Counted from the stretch's first letter, positions 26,172 to 35,532 are shown. The stretch: 64,000 nucleotides of DNA from Primorskyibacter flagellatus (GCF_014638275.1 NZ_BMFJ01000003.1:171795-235794); one strand, 5' to 3'. Notes: a model not told the origin generated them from the sequence alone. Numbers and translations are program-made.

Positions 26172-28109
26172 ATGTTTCAGCCAGGCTCTGACATCCAGCG
26201 GACAAGCACGCTGACCGCATTTCTGAGGGGCTGCGGCATTGACAGTTACGAGGAACTCGTCCGCCGTTCGAATGAAGACCCAGACTGGTTCTGGGGCCAG
26301 ATCATTGACCATGCCGGGATACGGTTCGCGCGGCCCTACAGCCGGTTGCGAGATATCTCCGAAGGGCCCGAATCGATCCGGTGGGCCGTCGGGAGTACTT
26401 TGAATCTGACGGAAACCTGTCTTGACGCCCGAATTGCCGATGGCTTGGGCGACAAGGTCGCAATCGACTGGGTCGGCGAAGACGGAAGCCGCCGCCGCTG
26501 GACCTATTCCGACCTTACCGCCGAAGCCTCCCGCGTCGCCTCGGCCCTTGCCACGCGCGGTGTAAGGCCCGGTCAGGCGGTGGGCATCTATATGCCGATG
26601 ATCCCCGAAATCGAGGCCGCGCTTCTGGGTATTGCCCGGCTGGGCGCGGTTGCGGTGCCGCTGTTTTCCGGTTTTGCGCCCCATGCCATCGTATCGCGCC
26701 TGAACGACGCGGATGCCGTGGCGGTGTTGACGGCGGATGCCACACCCCGGCGAGGCAAGCCGGTCTGGATGGAAGCGACCCTTGCCCAGGCTTTGACCGA
26801 CGTACCATCGGTTCATACCGTGATCAGCCTGCGACGGTTCGGCGATGCGGTGGCCGATCCGGCCCGCGATCTGGACTGGACCGAAACAGTGGGCCGCGCC
26901 AGTCCGGAGTTTGCCGCCGTTCCCGTCAGTGCCGATGACACCTTTCTCATCGCCTATACATCGGGCACCACCGGGCGGCCCAAGGGTGTCGTGCATACCC
27001 ATTTGGGCGTGCAGGCCAAGGCCACGGCCGATTTCCTGCTTTGCCTCGACATGAAACGGGATGACCGGCACCTCTGGATGACCGACATGGGGTGGGTCAT
27101 GGGACCGCTCACCCTTTTATCGGTGCTCTTGTCCGGTTCGACTCTGGTGCTGGCCGAGGGCGCACCATCAATGCCCGGCGATCCCTTCAGGCTGCTGCGT
27201 CTTGCGTCCGAGATGGAGGTCACGCATCTCGGCGTGGCCCCGACCCTGGTACGGCAGTTCATGACGCAGGATACTGAATCTTTGTCGGGCTACGACTTGT
27301 CGTCCCTGCGCATCGTCGCCTCGACCGGCGAGCCCTGGACCGAGGATGCCTGGCTCTGGCAGCTCGATCATATCTGTCGCCGCCGCGCCGTGCCGCTGAA
27401 CATCTCGGGCGGGACCGAGCTTTTTGGCGCGATCCTGACCTCGACCGTGCTGCACGAGCTCAAGCCCGGCGGATTTTCGGCCCAGGCCCTGGGTGTCGGG
27501 GCCAAGGTTCTGCGCCAGGACGGCAGCGAAGCCGCACCGGGCGAGGTCGGCGAACTGGTCGTGACCCAGCCGCCTCTGGGTCTGACCCCGGCCATCAGGG
27601 GGGACCGCGATCGCTACCTTGACACCTACTGGTCCACCTTCCCCGGCCTCTGGCGGCACGGCGACTGGGTGCGCTGCGATCCGGACGGGACATGGTATAT
27701 CCTGGGCCGGTCGGACGACACGCTGAACATCGCCGGCAAACGCATCGGCCCGCCCGAGATCGAGGCGGCCCTGACCGAAACCGGAGAGGTGGTGGACGCC
27801 GCGGCCATCGCGGCACCTGATGACATCAAGGGCGTGGCTGTCGTCTGCGTCTGCGTGGCGGCACCAAATGTGTCGCCGGGCGCGGAGCTCGTGAACCGGC
27901 TCAAGGATCGTGTCGGGGAGATCGTCTCGAAACCCTTCCGCCCGCGCGAGATCCACTTTGTCGAAGCGCTGCCCAAGACCCGCAGCATGAAAACCATGCG
28001 CCGTGTCGTGCGCGCCGCCTTTCTCGGTGAAGATCCAGGCGATCTGTCGTCGATCAGCAACCCGGAAACCATTCAGCCCATCGCAGACCTGCAAAAGGAA
28101 AAGTCATGA
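26172..28109 (+). CDS. AMP-dependent acyl-CoA synthetase (acetyl/acetoacetyl-CoA synthetase-like)
   Basis: 645 residues. The N-terminal helical region (RSNEDPDWFWGQIIDHAGI) is typical of the acetyl-CoA synthetase branch. ATP loop AYTSGTTGRPKGVVHTH; further motifs LNISGGTELFG and WRHGDWVRCDPDGTWYILGRSDDTLN with the hinge Asp; the catalytic Lys region is KTRSMKTMRRVVRAAFLGE. It adenylates a carboxylic acid and transfers it to CoA. The substrate is unknown. ATG 26172 was chosen for the GAAAGG site and family-like start. Its stop overlaps the NmrA-like gene (ATGA). Confidence 0.9.
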   Translation: MFQPGSDIQRTSTLTAFLRGCGIDSYEELVRRSNEDPDWFWGQIIDHAGIRFARPYSRLRDISEGPESIRWAVGSTLNLTETCLDARIADGLGDKVAIDWVGEDGSRRRWTYSDLTAEASRVASALATRGVRPGQAVGIYMPMIPEIEAALLGIARLGAVAVPLFSGFAPHAIVSRLNDADAVAVLTADATPRRGKPVWMEATLAQALTDVPSVHTVISLRRFGDAVADPARDLDWTETVGRASPEFAAVPVSADDTFLIAYTSGTTGRPKGVVHTHLGVQAKATADFLLCLDMKRDDRHLWMTDMGWVMGPLTLLSVLLSGSTLVLAEGAPSMPGDPFRLLRLASEMEVTHLGVAPTLVRQFMTQDTESLSGYDLSSLRIVASTGEPWTEDAWLWQLDHICRRRAVPLNISGGTELFGAILTSTVLHELKPGGFSAQALGVGAKVLRQDGSEAAPGEVGELVVTQPPLGLTPAIRGDRDRYLDTYWSTFPGLWRHGDWVRCDPDGTWYILGRSDDTLNIAGKRIGPPEIEAALTETGEVVDAAAIAAPDDIKGVAVVCVCVAAPNVSPGAELVNRLKDRVGEIVSKPFRPREIHFVEALPKTRSMKTMRRVVRAAFLGEDPGDLSSISNPETIQPIADLQKEKS

Positions 28110-28960
28110 TCACTGTTTTCGGAGCCACGGGCACGACTGGTGCGCCCCTCGTCGACACGCTTCTGGCAAAAGGCGCGACCGTGCGCGCTGTCACCAGCGA
28201 CCTCTCAAAGTTAGACGCGCTAAAGGCCAAAGGATGCGAGGCGGTCGTCGCGGATTTCACCGACCCTGCCGCGCTGGCGCGGGCCTGTGACGGGGCAGAA
28301 AAGATATACCTGGTCACGCCTGCCCATCTGAACATGCGCCAGTGGAAGGCGAACGTGATCGAGGCGGCCAAGTCCGCGGGCGTGCGCCATATCGTTTTGG
28401 CCACGGGGCTTGGCGCGTCGCCCAAGGCGGGGCTGACCTTTGGCAAATGGCATTCGGAAACCCAGGAACTGCTGAAGCAAAGCGGCCTTGACTGGACCTT
28501 TGTCCAGCCGACCTATTTCATGCAGAACCTGCTGTGGCAGGCCGGCAACATTGCAAAGGACGCCGTGTACTATGACGATCTGGGCGGCCCCGTGGCCTGG
28601 ATCGACGCCCGCGACATCGCGGATGTCGCCGCCGAGGCGCTGACCGCTCCGGGGTACGAAGGCAAGGTTCTTGGCCTGACCGGGCCCGAAGCTCTTGCAG
28701 GGGATGACATCGCGGCCCTTCTGTCCGGGGTGACGGGACGAACAGTGTCGTGCGTGTCCCTGTCGGCCGAGGATGCCAGGGCGGGCATGGTGGCCGGCGG
28801 AATGCAGGACGAGGTCGCCGGGGCCATGGTCGAACTGGCCTCTATCGCGCCCAGGGGCTACCTAGCCGGCATCGAGACCACGGTCAGCGAGGTGGTGGAG
28901 CGCCCGGCCCGCCGGTTTGCCGATTTCATCGCCGAAAACCGGAATGCTTTCGTCAAGTAA
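28106..28960 (+). CDS. NmrA-like NAD(P)-binding protein
   Basis: 284 residues. An atypical short-chain dehydrogenase starting ITVFGATGTTGAPLVDTLL, the NmrA/quinone-oxidoreductase-like dinucleotide motif, followed by RAVTSD after strand two. HIVLATGLGA lacks a standard catalytic Tyr-xxx-Lys motif. Members act as redox sensors or as NADPH-dependent reductases; the role here is not known. It is translationally coupled to the CoA ligase. Its 3' end overlaps the start region of a decayed AraC gene. Confidence 0.82.
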   Translation: MITVFGATGTTGAPLVDTLLAKGATVRAVTSDLSKLDALKAKGCEAVVADFTDPAALARACDGAEKIYLVTPAHLNMRQWKANVIEAAKSAGVRHIVLATGLGASPKAGLTFGKWHSETQELLKQSGLDWTFVQPTYFMQNLLWQAGNIAKDAVYYDDLGGPVAWIDARDIADVAAEALTAPGYEGKVLGLTGPEALAGDDIAALLSGVTGRTVSCVSLSAEDARAGMVAGGMQDEVAGAMVELASIAPRGYLAGIETTVSEVVERPARRFADFIAENRNAFVK

Positions 28961-29662
28961 CCTGATGGCGCCGCCGCTTTATCTCGAACTGGCGCCGCCT
29001 GAGGAAGCGGCTAAACAGATCGACCATTTGTTCGTGTTCCGCGATACCGGTGTGCTGAGCGGTGGTGGACGCGGGCGGTTCGCAACCGACCTCTTTACCC
29101 TTTCGGTAACGCGCGACGACAGCGGCGGCGGGCGCGTATCGCTGGCAGAACCGCGCCCCTATTGTTCGCCCCGCCCAAGGCCATTCCTGGGTGTCGTGGC
29201 CGGGCTGCGACTGTCGTCACGACCGCAGCGATTTCCCGACTCCAAAGGGCTGGACATGCTGGCCTCTGAACTGGCCAGGGTTCAGACCGGGGACGATGAC
29301 CTGCCTGCGCTCATCGCGGTGCTTGACGGCCTTGCGAGAGACCTGCGCTTTGCCGCACCACCCGGAGCTTACAGCCACCGGACCAAACGTCGAAAGGTGC
29401 GGGCGGAAACCGGCGTGTCGCGGCTAGCGACCTTGCGACGCTTTCGCCGGGCTCTCGGGCAGCTTGCGTCAAGACCCTGCCGCTGAGCGATCTAGCGCTG
29501 GACGCCGGATATTACGATCAATCTCACTTGTCCGCCGCTTGCCGGATCTTCGCCGGCAAACCGCCCGGCGCGTTGCGCGCTCTGTCTATACCGCGTCGTT
29601 TTGACCTTTTGCTACAAGATACGCGCCCCAAAGACCGCCTAAGATTGGTCATTGACGAATGA
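28944..29662 (+). pseudogene. AraC-family regulator relic
   Basis: The first frame, up to a stop at 29486, gives LYLELAPPEEAAKQIDHLFVFRD, the N-terminal style of AraC regulators with a DUF6597-like sensor, then a broken first helix-turn-helix. From about 29477 another frame reads LPLSDLALDAGYYDQSHLS and CRIFAGKPPGALRAL, the second AraC helix-turn-helix and signature, until a stop at 29660-29662. The region between the two DNA-binding helices is too short, so both a deletion and a frame change have occurred. No working regulator is expected. Confidence 0.75.
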
Positions 29663-29683
29663 AATCGAAGAGGAAGACCCGCC

Positions 29684-30139
29684 ATGACACAATTCAAACC
29701 GAAAAACCCCGACTATGACGCACGCGTGCGCAACAGTTTCGATCGCCAGGAGGTGATGAACACGTTGGGGATCAGCATTGCCGAGCTATCGCCCGGTCGC
29801 ATTGTTCTGGAGATGGCACATGAGGATGCCCTGACCCAGCAGCATGGGTTTTTGCATGCCGGAATCGTGTCGACAGCGCTGGACAGCGCCTGCGGATACG
29901 CGGCCTTTTCGCTGATGTCAGCGGACGCGGCAGTGTTGACGGCCGAATTCAAGATCAACCTGCTCAACCCGGCGGACGGCGAACGGTTTCGCTTCGTCGC
30001 TGACGTGGTGAAACCAGGCAGGACGCTGACCATATGCGAGGCGCGTGCCTATGCCGTGAAGGGCCAGGATGAAAAGCTCGTCGCAACGATGACCGGAACG
30101 CTCATGGCGCTGATCGGGCGGGCGGGGGTCGCGGACTGA
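29684..30139 (+). CDS. PaaI-family hotdog thioesterase
   Basis: 151 residues, intact. Hotdog signature QHGFLHAGIVSTALDSACGY around residues 45-65, followed by AEFKINLLNPADGE. It starts with MTQFKPKNPDYDARVRNSF and has a GAGGAAG ribosome site. It lies between two relics and is one of few intact genes in the decayed zone. The role is acyl-CoA thioester hydrolysis; the substrate is unknown. Confidence 0.85.
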   Translation: MTQFKPKNPDYDARVRNSFDRQEVMNTLGISIAELSPGRIVLEMAHEDALTQQHGFLHAGIVSTALDSACGYAAFSLMSADAAVLTAEFKINLLNPADGERFRFVADVVKPGRTLTICEARAYAVKGQDEKLVATMTGTLMALIGRAGVAD

Positions 30140-30444
30140 GCGCAACCCGGCCGCTGCACATCCGATCCGGGCGGCCGGACCGATTATTCAGACAGCTGGA
30201 TCAGCTGTTCCAGCGGCTCGCGACCTCGGCCAACCGTTTCCCGTAGGCGCGCGCGGTATCCAGATCGCCGCCAGCAGGTTCAGACCTGCCAAGCGGTAAT
30301 GTTAGCCTTTAGCAGTGCGGTCGCCGATTGTCCGTCGTCAGGGTTTTTCGGAGAGCTGAGACTGTATCGTAACGGAGGATCTGGTTCGGTTTCTGTTCAA
30401 GTTTATGCGGCAGCGGCCTGATGCTGCAACCGTAATTGGAACGG
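30140..30444. other. Region without intact gene; flavoprotein tail relic
   Basis: No intact gene. On the minus strand about 30201-30300 reads GGDLDTARAYGKRLAEVASR before a stop, like the C-terminus of a WrbA/NADPH-FMN-reductase-type protein, but nothing upstream continues it. About 30309-30430 (minus) reads a short basic peptide of unknown origin that may be a mobile-element scrap. Low confidence for both. Confidence 0.35.
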
Positions 30445-30945
30445 ATGGACGCCCACGGTGCCGATGGGCTGCCGTCACACCGGAGTTTCCAGTCAGGGCT
30501 GAGCTGGCGCACCATTCTGGCCAAGCGCGAGAACTTTCGTGCTGCCTTCGCCGGGTTCGACTTTCGGGGAGTTGCGAACTTTGACGACAACGACATTGAG
30601 CGCCTACTTGCCGATGAAGGAATTGTTCGCTATCGAGGCAAGATCGAAGCCGTGATCAACAACGCTCGCCGTACTTTCGAGGTCGTCCAAGAGGAAGGCT
30701 CCTTCGCCGCATTCATCTGGCTATATGAACCTGCCAAGGACGACGCACTGCCACAAATGCGGTCCAAATCAACAGCGTCCGAGACCCTTTCCAAAGACCT
30801 ACGAAAGCTTGGCTTCAAATTCGTGGGACCGACCACCGTATATGCATTCATGCCGGCCATGGGATGTATCAACGATCACGCAGAAGTCTGTTGGATGCGA
30901 AAGGACGTCGAAACAGCCCGAAATACCCTTCGCACACCGACATAG
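30445..30945 (+). pseudogene. tag: DNA-3-methyladenine glycosylase I relic (5' truncated)
   Basis: From about 30490 the translation is a good Tag match: SGLSWRTILAKRENFRAAF, GIVRYRGKIEAVINNAR, GFKFVGPTTVYAFMPAMG and INDHAEVCW. The C-terminal zinc ligands His and Cys remain. The first 45 or so residues of the family, including the Cys and His zinc ligands and the catalytic Glu before QxGLSW, are missing and replaced by unrelated sequence. The reading frame is otherwise intact, so the truncation looks recent, but the protein should be inactive. Confidence 0.78.
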
Positions 30946-31032
30946 GCAACTGTCGGCCAATTAACGTGAAAAAAATCAAGGCCACTTAGCGTGGAAAGTC
31001 ACAGACAGGTTTCGCGTCAGTCGACCGAGACT

Positions 31033-31461
31033 TCAGAGCCTTGAGAGTAGCGTGGCCAATTGAGCGGCGTCTTTGGGTTTCAGCTTTGCGCCGATCCTTT
31101 CCGACAGAACCCGTTCATAGATCGGCCACATCGCCCTCCTGACAGATTTACCCTTTTCAGAGATAGAAATGTTTTGACCTCGCCCATCTTCCGAGCAGTC
31201 CCGTCGGTCCACCAGCCCTGCTTTCACCATGCGGTCCAGCAACCGCGATGTACCGTATTGGGGTAACAATATCCGGTCTTTGAGTTCGAATGGACGGAGT
31301 CCGTCCGGGCCTGCCTTCTCGAGTTCGAGAAGCGCGTCATACCATGCAAGTGGCGGGTATCCTGCCGATTTCAGAGACGATTCGACAGCCTCAAGCAAAA
31401 CGCGGCTTTTAGTCATGAGGGCTGTCCAGGCGGCCTCAGTAGCATGGTCAATCTCGTTCAT
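31033..31461 (-). CDS. MarR-family regulator
   Basis: 142 residues from ATG 31461 (an ATG 9 nt upstream is also possible). Winged helix-turn-helix: AWYDALLELEKAGPDGLRPF, LLPQYGTSRLLDRMVKAGLV, then the wing DRRDCSEDGRGQNISISEKG. It is divergent from the DoxX/GST genes, with two ATGCA-N2-TGCAT palindromes between them. The simplest reading is repression of both itself and doxX-gst, relieved by an electrophile or aromatic ligand (inference). Confidence 0.88.
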   Translation of the reverse strand: MNEIDHATEAAWTALMTKSRVLLEAVESSLKSAGYPPLAWYDALLELEKAGPDGLRPFELKDRILLPQYGTSRLLDRMVKAGLVDRRDCSEDGRGQNISISEKGKSVRRAMWPIYERVLSERIGAKLKPKDAAQLATLLSRL

Positions 31462-31481
31462 ATCCAGCACCTATCATGTGC

Positions 31482-31493
31482 ATGCAAGTGCAT
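31482..31493. promoter_or_regulatory. MarR operator, copy 1
   Basis: ATGCA-AG-TGCAT, a perfect 5-bp inverted repeat 20 nt upstream of the marR start. The same half-sites recur 46 nt away at 31528-31541, in the intergenic space shared with doxX-gst. Confidence 0.55.
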
Positions 31494-31527
31494 CAACCTT
31501 GACGTCGCATGTAACGCGCTATATATA

Positions 31528-31541
31528 GATGCAAATGCATC
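31528..31541. promoter_or_regulatory. MarR operator, copy 2
   Basis: GATGCA-AA-TGCATC, a perfect 6-bp inverted repeat 18 nt upstream of the doxX start, next to an AT-rich CTATATATAG stretch that may be the promoter -10 area. It shares half-sites with copy 1. Confidence 0.6.
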
Positions 31542-31559
31542 GACATATGGGATCATATC

Positions 31560-31989
31560 ATGTCAAAATCGCACCTCACAGAATTTGGGATATTCCTGCT
31601 CCGTATAGCACTCGGTATCATGTTCCTGGCGCACAGCCTGTTTCTCAAGCTCTTCATTTTCACACTTCCCGGAACGGCGCAGTTCTTCATTTCGATCGGG
31701 CTGCCCGGCTGGTTTTATGGTCTTTGCAGTCGAGGCGATTGCCGGTGCCTTTTTGGTCCTCGGCATACAGGCGCGGTGGGTCGCGTCGGCGACCGTGCCC
31801 ATCCTGGCCGGAGCGACCTGGGCTCACTCCGGAAACGGCTGGATGTTCGGATACGAGAACGGCGGGTGGGAATACCCGGCCTATCTGACGCTGCTTGCCA
31901 TCGTGCAAGGGCTTCTGGGCGACGGCCGTTTCGCCCTCAGCCCTTCCTTCGCGCCCGGTAACGTGCAGATGGAGGGAGAGACAACATGA
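31560..31989 (+). pseudogene. DoxX-family membrane protein with frameshift
   Basis: The first frame gives EFGIFLLRIALGIMFLAHSL and FFISIGLPGWF, a DoxX start with a transmembrane helix. At about 31710-31717 the frame changes: the rest (MVFAVEAIAGAFLVLGIQAR, ATVPILAGATWAHSGNGW) continues in the +1 frame to a stop at 31989. The break falls in TGGTTTTATGGT, next to a T run. The downstream GST start overlaps this stop (ATGA), showing the gene was whole recently. A sequencing error is the main alternative. DoxX proteins are small quinone-associated or redox membrane proteins. Confidence 0.8.
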
Positions 31990-32690
31990 GCCTCCACCTC
32001 ATTAGCCATGCGCTCTGCCCATATGTGCAGCGCGCGGCGATCTCGCTCACTGAGAAAGGTGTCACGTTCGAGAGAACTGACATCGATCTTTCGAACAAGC
32101 CCGACTGGTTTCTTGCCATATCTCCGCTGGGCAAGACGCCTGTCCTGGTTGTGGACGGGACGCCGATTTTCGAATCTGCGGTTATCCTCGAATATCTTGA
32201 GGATACACAACCCCACGCGCTTCATCCGCACGACGCTCTTGATCGCGCCCGCCACCGTGCCTGGATTGAATTTGGATCTGCTGTCTTGAACGACATTGCG
32301 GGGTTCTACTCGGCGCCGAACGAGAAAGCGTTGGAAGAAAAAGTGGCGGCGCTCCGCGCAAAGTTCCTTCGGCTGGACGCGGAGCTTGGGGAGGGACCAT
32401 GGTTCGATGGCCACCGGTTCAGCCTCGTCGATGTCGTATTCGGCCCGGTCTTCCGCTATTTCGACGTTTTTGACACCATCGGAGAGTTTGGCGTCTTCAC
32501 AGGGCTTGCCCGTGTAAGGGCCTGGCGACATGAACTGGAGCGTCGGGTTTCTGTGAAGAATGCCGTCAGTGAAGATTACCCGACCCTTCTGCGTGACTTC
32601 ATCAGACGGCGCAATTCTTACCTGTCCCAGATCATGCAGACAGGAGGGCCGAAGAAGACAGTTACACAGGTGCGATCGGCTGACCGCTGA
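31986..32690 (+). CDS. Glutathione S-transferase
   Basis: 234 residues. N-terminal thioredoxin fold with LISHALCPYVQRAAISLTEK, a Cys-Pro at the glutathione site, then KTPVLVVDG and the Glu-Ser motif IFESAVILEYLED (residues about 60-72), which binds the gamma-glutamyl group. C-terminal helical domain to about residue 205, then a basic tail. The Cys-type active site suggests omega/beta-like thiol transfer or dehalogenation chemistry. Coupled to doxX by ATGA; probably controlled by the divergent MarR. Confidence 0.88.
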   Translation: MSLHLISHALCPYVQRAAISLTEKGVTFERTDIDLSNKPDWFLAISPLGKTPVLVVDGTPIFESAVILEYLEDTQPHALHPHDALDRARHRAWIEFGSAVLNDIAGFYSAPNEKALEEKVAALRAKFLRLDAELGEGPWFDGHRFSLVDVVFGPVFRYFDVFDTIGEFGVFTGLARVRAWRHELERRVSVKNAVSEDYPTLLRDFIRRRNSYLSQIMQTGGPKKTVTQVRSADR

Positions 32691-32967
32691 TCACTTGATA
32701 TCGTTTTGTCGGGCCGCAGTACAGAACCGGACGTTTGAGGTCGCTTGGCGAATGTCCGCTTTGTCCCGCACATCGGATAGTCGCCGACTTTCCCTTGAAG
32801 GCCCGCAGCAGCCCCAACCGGCAATTGCCGGCAGTCCATGCCCGTCCGTGCGATGCGCAGGGTTACTGCTGCCCCCACAGCGAAACCGGGAACAAACCAC
32901 CGATCGCATTGATGAATGGCTCAGGGATCTACGAATCCTCCTGAGCTCAAACACCCGGAAAACCCTA
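32691..32967. other. Intergenic region between GST and insertion element
   Basis: About 277 nt with no open frame I would accept. It looks like decayed intergenic sequence (CGAATGTCCGCTTTGTCCCG style). The insertion element begins at its right edge. Confidence 0.5.
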
Positions 32968-33799
32968 GGGTCAGGACCCATTGATTTCCGTGTGGCTGCG
33001 TGGTTCACCGCGCGGAAAACGAGCGGTGAACATGTCTGATCTCTTCTGGCTGACGGACGCGCAGATGGCGCGACTTGAACCCTACTTTCCCAAGTCCCAC
33101 GGCAAACCTCGCGTTGATGATCGGCGCGTACTGAGCGGAATTATCTTCATCAACCGCAATGGCTTGCGCTGGCGTGACGCGCCCATGGAGTACGGTCCAC
33201 ACAAGACCCTGTACAATCGCTGGAAACGATGGAGCGACAAGGGCATCTTCGCTCAGATGATGCTCGGATTGGCCGCTGAACACGGCGAAGAGAAGACCGT
33301 GATGATCGACGCGACTTATCTGAAGGCGCACCGAACAGCGACCAGTATGGGCGTGAAAAAGGGGGGCGTGGACGCCTGATCGGGCGAACCAAGGGCGGGA
33401 TGAACACCAAGCTTCATGCCGTGACCGACAGTCAGGGTCGCCCCATCAACTTCTTCGTCACAGCCGGACAAGTCAGCGATTATGTCGGCGCAAGAGTGCT
33501 TGTGGACAAACTTCCGAATGTGAAGTGGCTGCTCGGGGGCCGTGGCTATGACGCAGATTGGTTCAGAGAAGCGTTGCAAGACAAAGGGATACGCGCATGC
33601 ATTCCTGGCCGCAAAGCACGAAAGAAACCCGTCAAATACGACAAGCGACGCTACCGCCGCCGAAACCGGATCGAGATCATGTTCGGCAGGCTCAAGGACT
33701 GGCGACGGGTCGCAACCCGCTACGACAGGTGTCCGAAGGTCTTCCTTTCAGCCATCGCACTCGCGGCAACCGTCATTTTCTGGCTATGAGTCCTGACCC
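32968..33799 (+). mobile_element. IS5-family (IS427-group) insertion sequence
   Basis: 832 bp bounded by terminal inverted repeats: left GGGTCAGGACCCA, right TGAGTCCTGACCC (its complement begins GGGTCAGGACTCA), 12 of 13 matching. It is flanked by CTA on the left and TAG on the right, consistent with a TA duplication within a CTAG target, as IS427-group elements prefer. Length and two-frame transposase organisation fit this group. The termini and transposase look intact, so the copy may be active. Confidence 0.85.
33032..33789 (+). CDS. IS5-family transposase, two frames joined by -1 frameshift
   Basis: Frame 1 (33032-33379) encodes MSDLFWLTDAQMARLEPYF through TVMIDATYLKAHRTA, the DDE Asp region. 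At a run AAAAAGGGGGG (33356-33366) a -1 slip leads into GRGRLIGRTKGGMNTKLHAV and on to the stop at 33787-33789, carrying the second Asp (GGRGYDADWFRE) and the basic RRYRRRNRIEIMFGRLKDWRR with the catalytic Glu. Programmed frameshifting at such runs is known for this group. The full product is about 250 residues. Confidence 0.85.
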
Positions 33800-33846
33800 T
33801 AGCCGTGTAGTCCGACAGAGGGCTGCGCATCAATCGCGGGTCAATC

Positions 33847-33884
33847 TATCCCAGATGGTGGATCACTTTCAGGGGGTTACTCCA
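33847..33884 (+). repeat. 38-nt sequence shared with the right window end
   Basis: This 38-nt stretch, beginning TATCCCAG and containing TGGTGGATCACTT, matches the reverse complement of 63842-63879 at 30 of 38 positions by my count. At the other site it abuts a truncated gene and a possible transposase tail, so the pair probably marks ends of related insertion sequences (IS21-like is a guess). The rest of 33800-33985 contains no gene I recognise. Confidence 0.5.
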
Positions 33885-33985
33885 AAGGGCGGGGATAAGA
33901 AGCTCGTGGCAACGAGGATAAGAACGCTTTTATCGCTATTGGGGCGAACTGGCGTGGCTGGCTGACGATCGGGTCAGAGCGAAAA

Positions 33986-35506
33986 TTAATCTGCGAGCCG
34001 GGCTTCGAGGATATGCCGCTGGATCTTGCCGCTGGTCGATCTGGGAAAATCCTCGAACGCGATGAAGTGAATTTCGCGTGGTCGCTTATAGCCAGCGAGG
34101 CTTTCGCGGCACAAGTTCAGCAGCGCCTCGGCATCCGGCCCGTCATCGTCACAGGCGACAAAGGCCACCGGGCTTTCCCCCCATTTCGCGTCGAAGGCCC
34201 TTACCACGGCGGCATCGATCACATCGGGATGAGAAAGAAGCACACGTTCGATTTCCGCCGGATAGACGTTTTCACCTCCGGTCTTGATCAGGTATTTCGC
34301 CCGATCCACAAAGTCGACGGTGCCGTCCGCATTGCGCCGGAACAGATCGCCCATGTGGAAAAAGCCGTTGCGAAAGTCACGGGCATTGGTGTCGTCGGCG
34401 TTCCAGTACCCGGAAAACAGCGTCGGACCCCGAAGCGCCATTTCGCCCGGCGTTCCATCGGGGACTTCGCGGTCGTCGGGATCGACCAGCCGCACCTCGC
34501 AAAAGGCGCTGATGCGCTTGGACAGCCGGTCCGGGGTCACACCCGGCGCGATCAGATCGGCGGTTCCCGGCGGCAGGCCGGTTTCGGTCGCCCCGAAGGA
34601 ATTCAGATAGGGCGTGTCCAGAAGACCGGTCAGTTCCGCGATCTGATGCGGCGGCACCAGATCAGCCATTGCGCCGCAAACCTTGATCCCCTTCAGCGGC
34701 AAAGGGTTGGCGTGCCGTTCGTTAATAAAAGCCTCCAGTGCCCCGGGCATCATCACGAACCAGCCGATCCTGTGGCGTGACAGCGCCTCGTTGATGACGG
34801 CGGGCTGCAGCCCGTCCACCATCACCACGGTCCCACCCCGCAGGATCGTTGCCAGCGCATGATCGGTGGAGGCCATGTGGAACATCGGCGCCCAGGCGAT
34901 GAACCCGTCACCGGGATCCAGCGCCAGCTGGGCCGCAAAGACCATGGATCGGGCGATATGCGCGCGGTGGCTGATATGCGCCCCCTTGGGCAGGCCCGTG
35001 GTCCCCGAGGTATAGAGGATCGTCAGACCGGCCTCGGGGTCGTCAACCATGGTTCCGGTGCGCGGGTCCGGCTCGACCCCGGCAATGGCCGTTTCCAGGT
35101 CTGGCCCGACGGTTAGACAGGGTGTCGACGCGACGGCGCGGTAAGCTTCTGAAAGTTCCGGTTCGACAACCGCGAGAACCGGCTCGACCAGATCGATGCA
35201 GTGCCGCAGTTCATCGGGGGCAAGCCGCCAGTTCAGACAGGCGACGATCGCGCCGATTCCCGCTGCTGCAAGTTCGACCTCCAGGTATTCTGAGCGGTTA
35301 TGCGACAGGATCGCGATCCTGTCTCCGGGCGCCACGCCTCGTGCCAGAAAGACAGCCGCCAGACGATCGACCCGCTCCAGCAGTTCTGCATAGGTCAGTT
35401 TCCTGCTGCCGTCCTCGATGGCGAGGGCGCGGGCGCAGTCATGTGCGCGGGTTCGAAAGATCGAATACAGATCAGCGCGCCCCGCGCGGATGACGCCGGT
35501 CAGCAT
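33986..35506 (-). CDS. Acyl-CoA synthetase (class I AMP-forming)
   Basis: 506 residues. ATP loop ILYTSGTTGLPKGAHISH near residues 165-182, then NSFGATETG, FHMGDLFRRNADGTVDFVDR with the hinge Asp, and the C-terminal catalytic Lys in PRSTSGKIQRHIL. It resembles the FadD/CaiC group acting on medium-length or carboxylated acids. It follows the FadH-like flavoprotein by 26 nt and should share its transcript from the operator-bearing promoter at 37.6 kb. Confidence 0.91.
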   Translation of the reverse strand: MLTGVIRAGRADLYSIFRTRAHDCARALAIEDGSRKLTYAELLERVDRLAAVFLARGVAPGDRIAILSHNRSEYLEVELAAAGIGAIVACLNWRLAPDELRHCIDLVEPVLAVVEPELSEAYRAVASTPCLTVGPDLETAIAGVEPDPRTGTMVDDPEAGLTILYTSGTTGLPKGAHISHRAHIARSMVFAAQLALDPGDGFIAWAPMFHMASTDHALATILRGGTVVMVDGLQPAVINEALSRHRIGWFVMMPGALEAFINERHANPLPLKGIKVCGAMADLVPPHQIAELTGLLDTPYLNSFGATETGLPPGTADLIAPGVTPDRLSKRISAFCEVRLVDPDDREVPDGTPGEMALRGPTLFSGYWNADDTNARDFRNGFFHMGDLFRRNADGTVDFVDRAKYLIKTGGENVYPAEIERVLLSHPDVIDAAVVRAFDAKWGESPVAFVACDDDGPDAEALLNLCRESLAGYKRPREIHFIAFEDFPRSTSGKIQRHILEARLAD

Positions 35507-35532
35507 AGTTTCCCCCTTGCCCGAGCCTCGGT

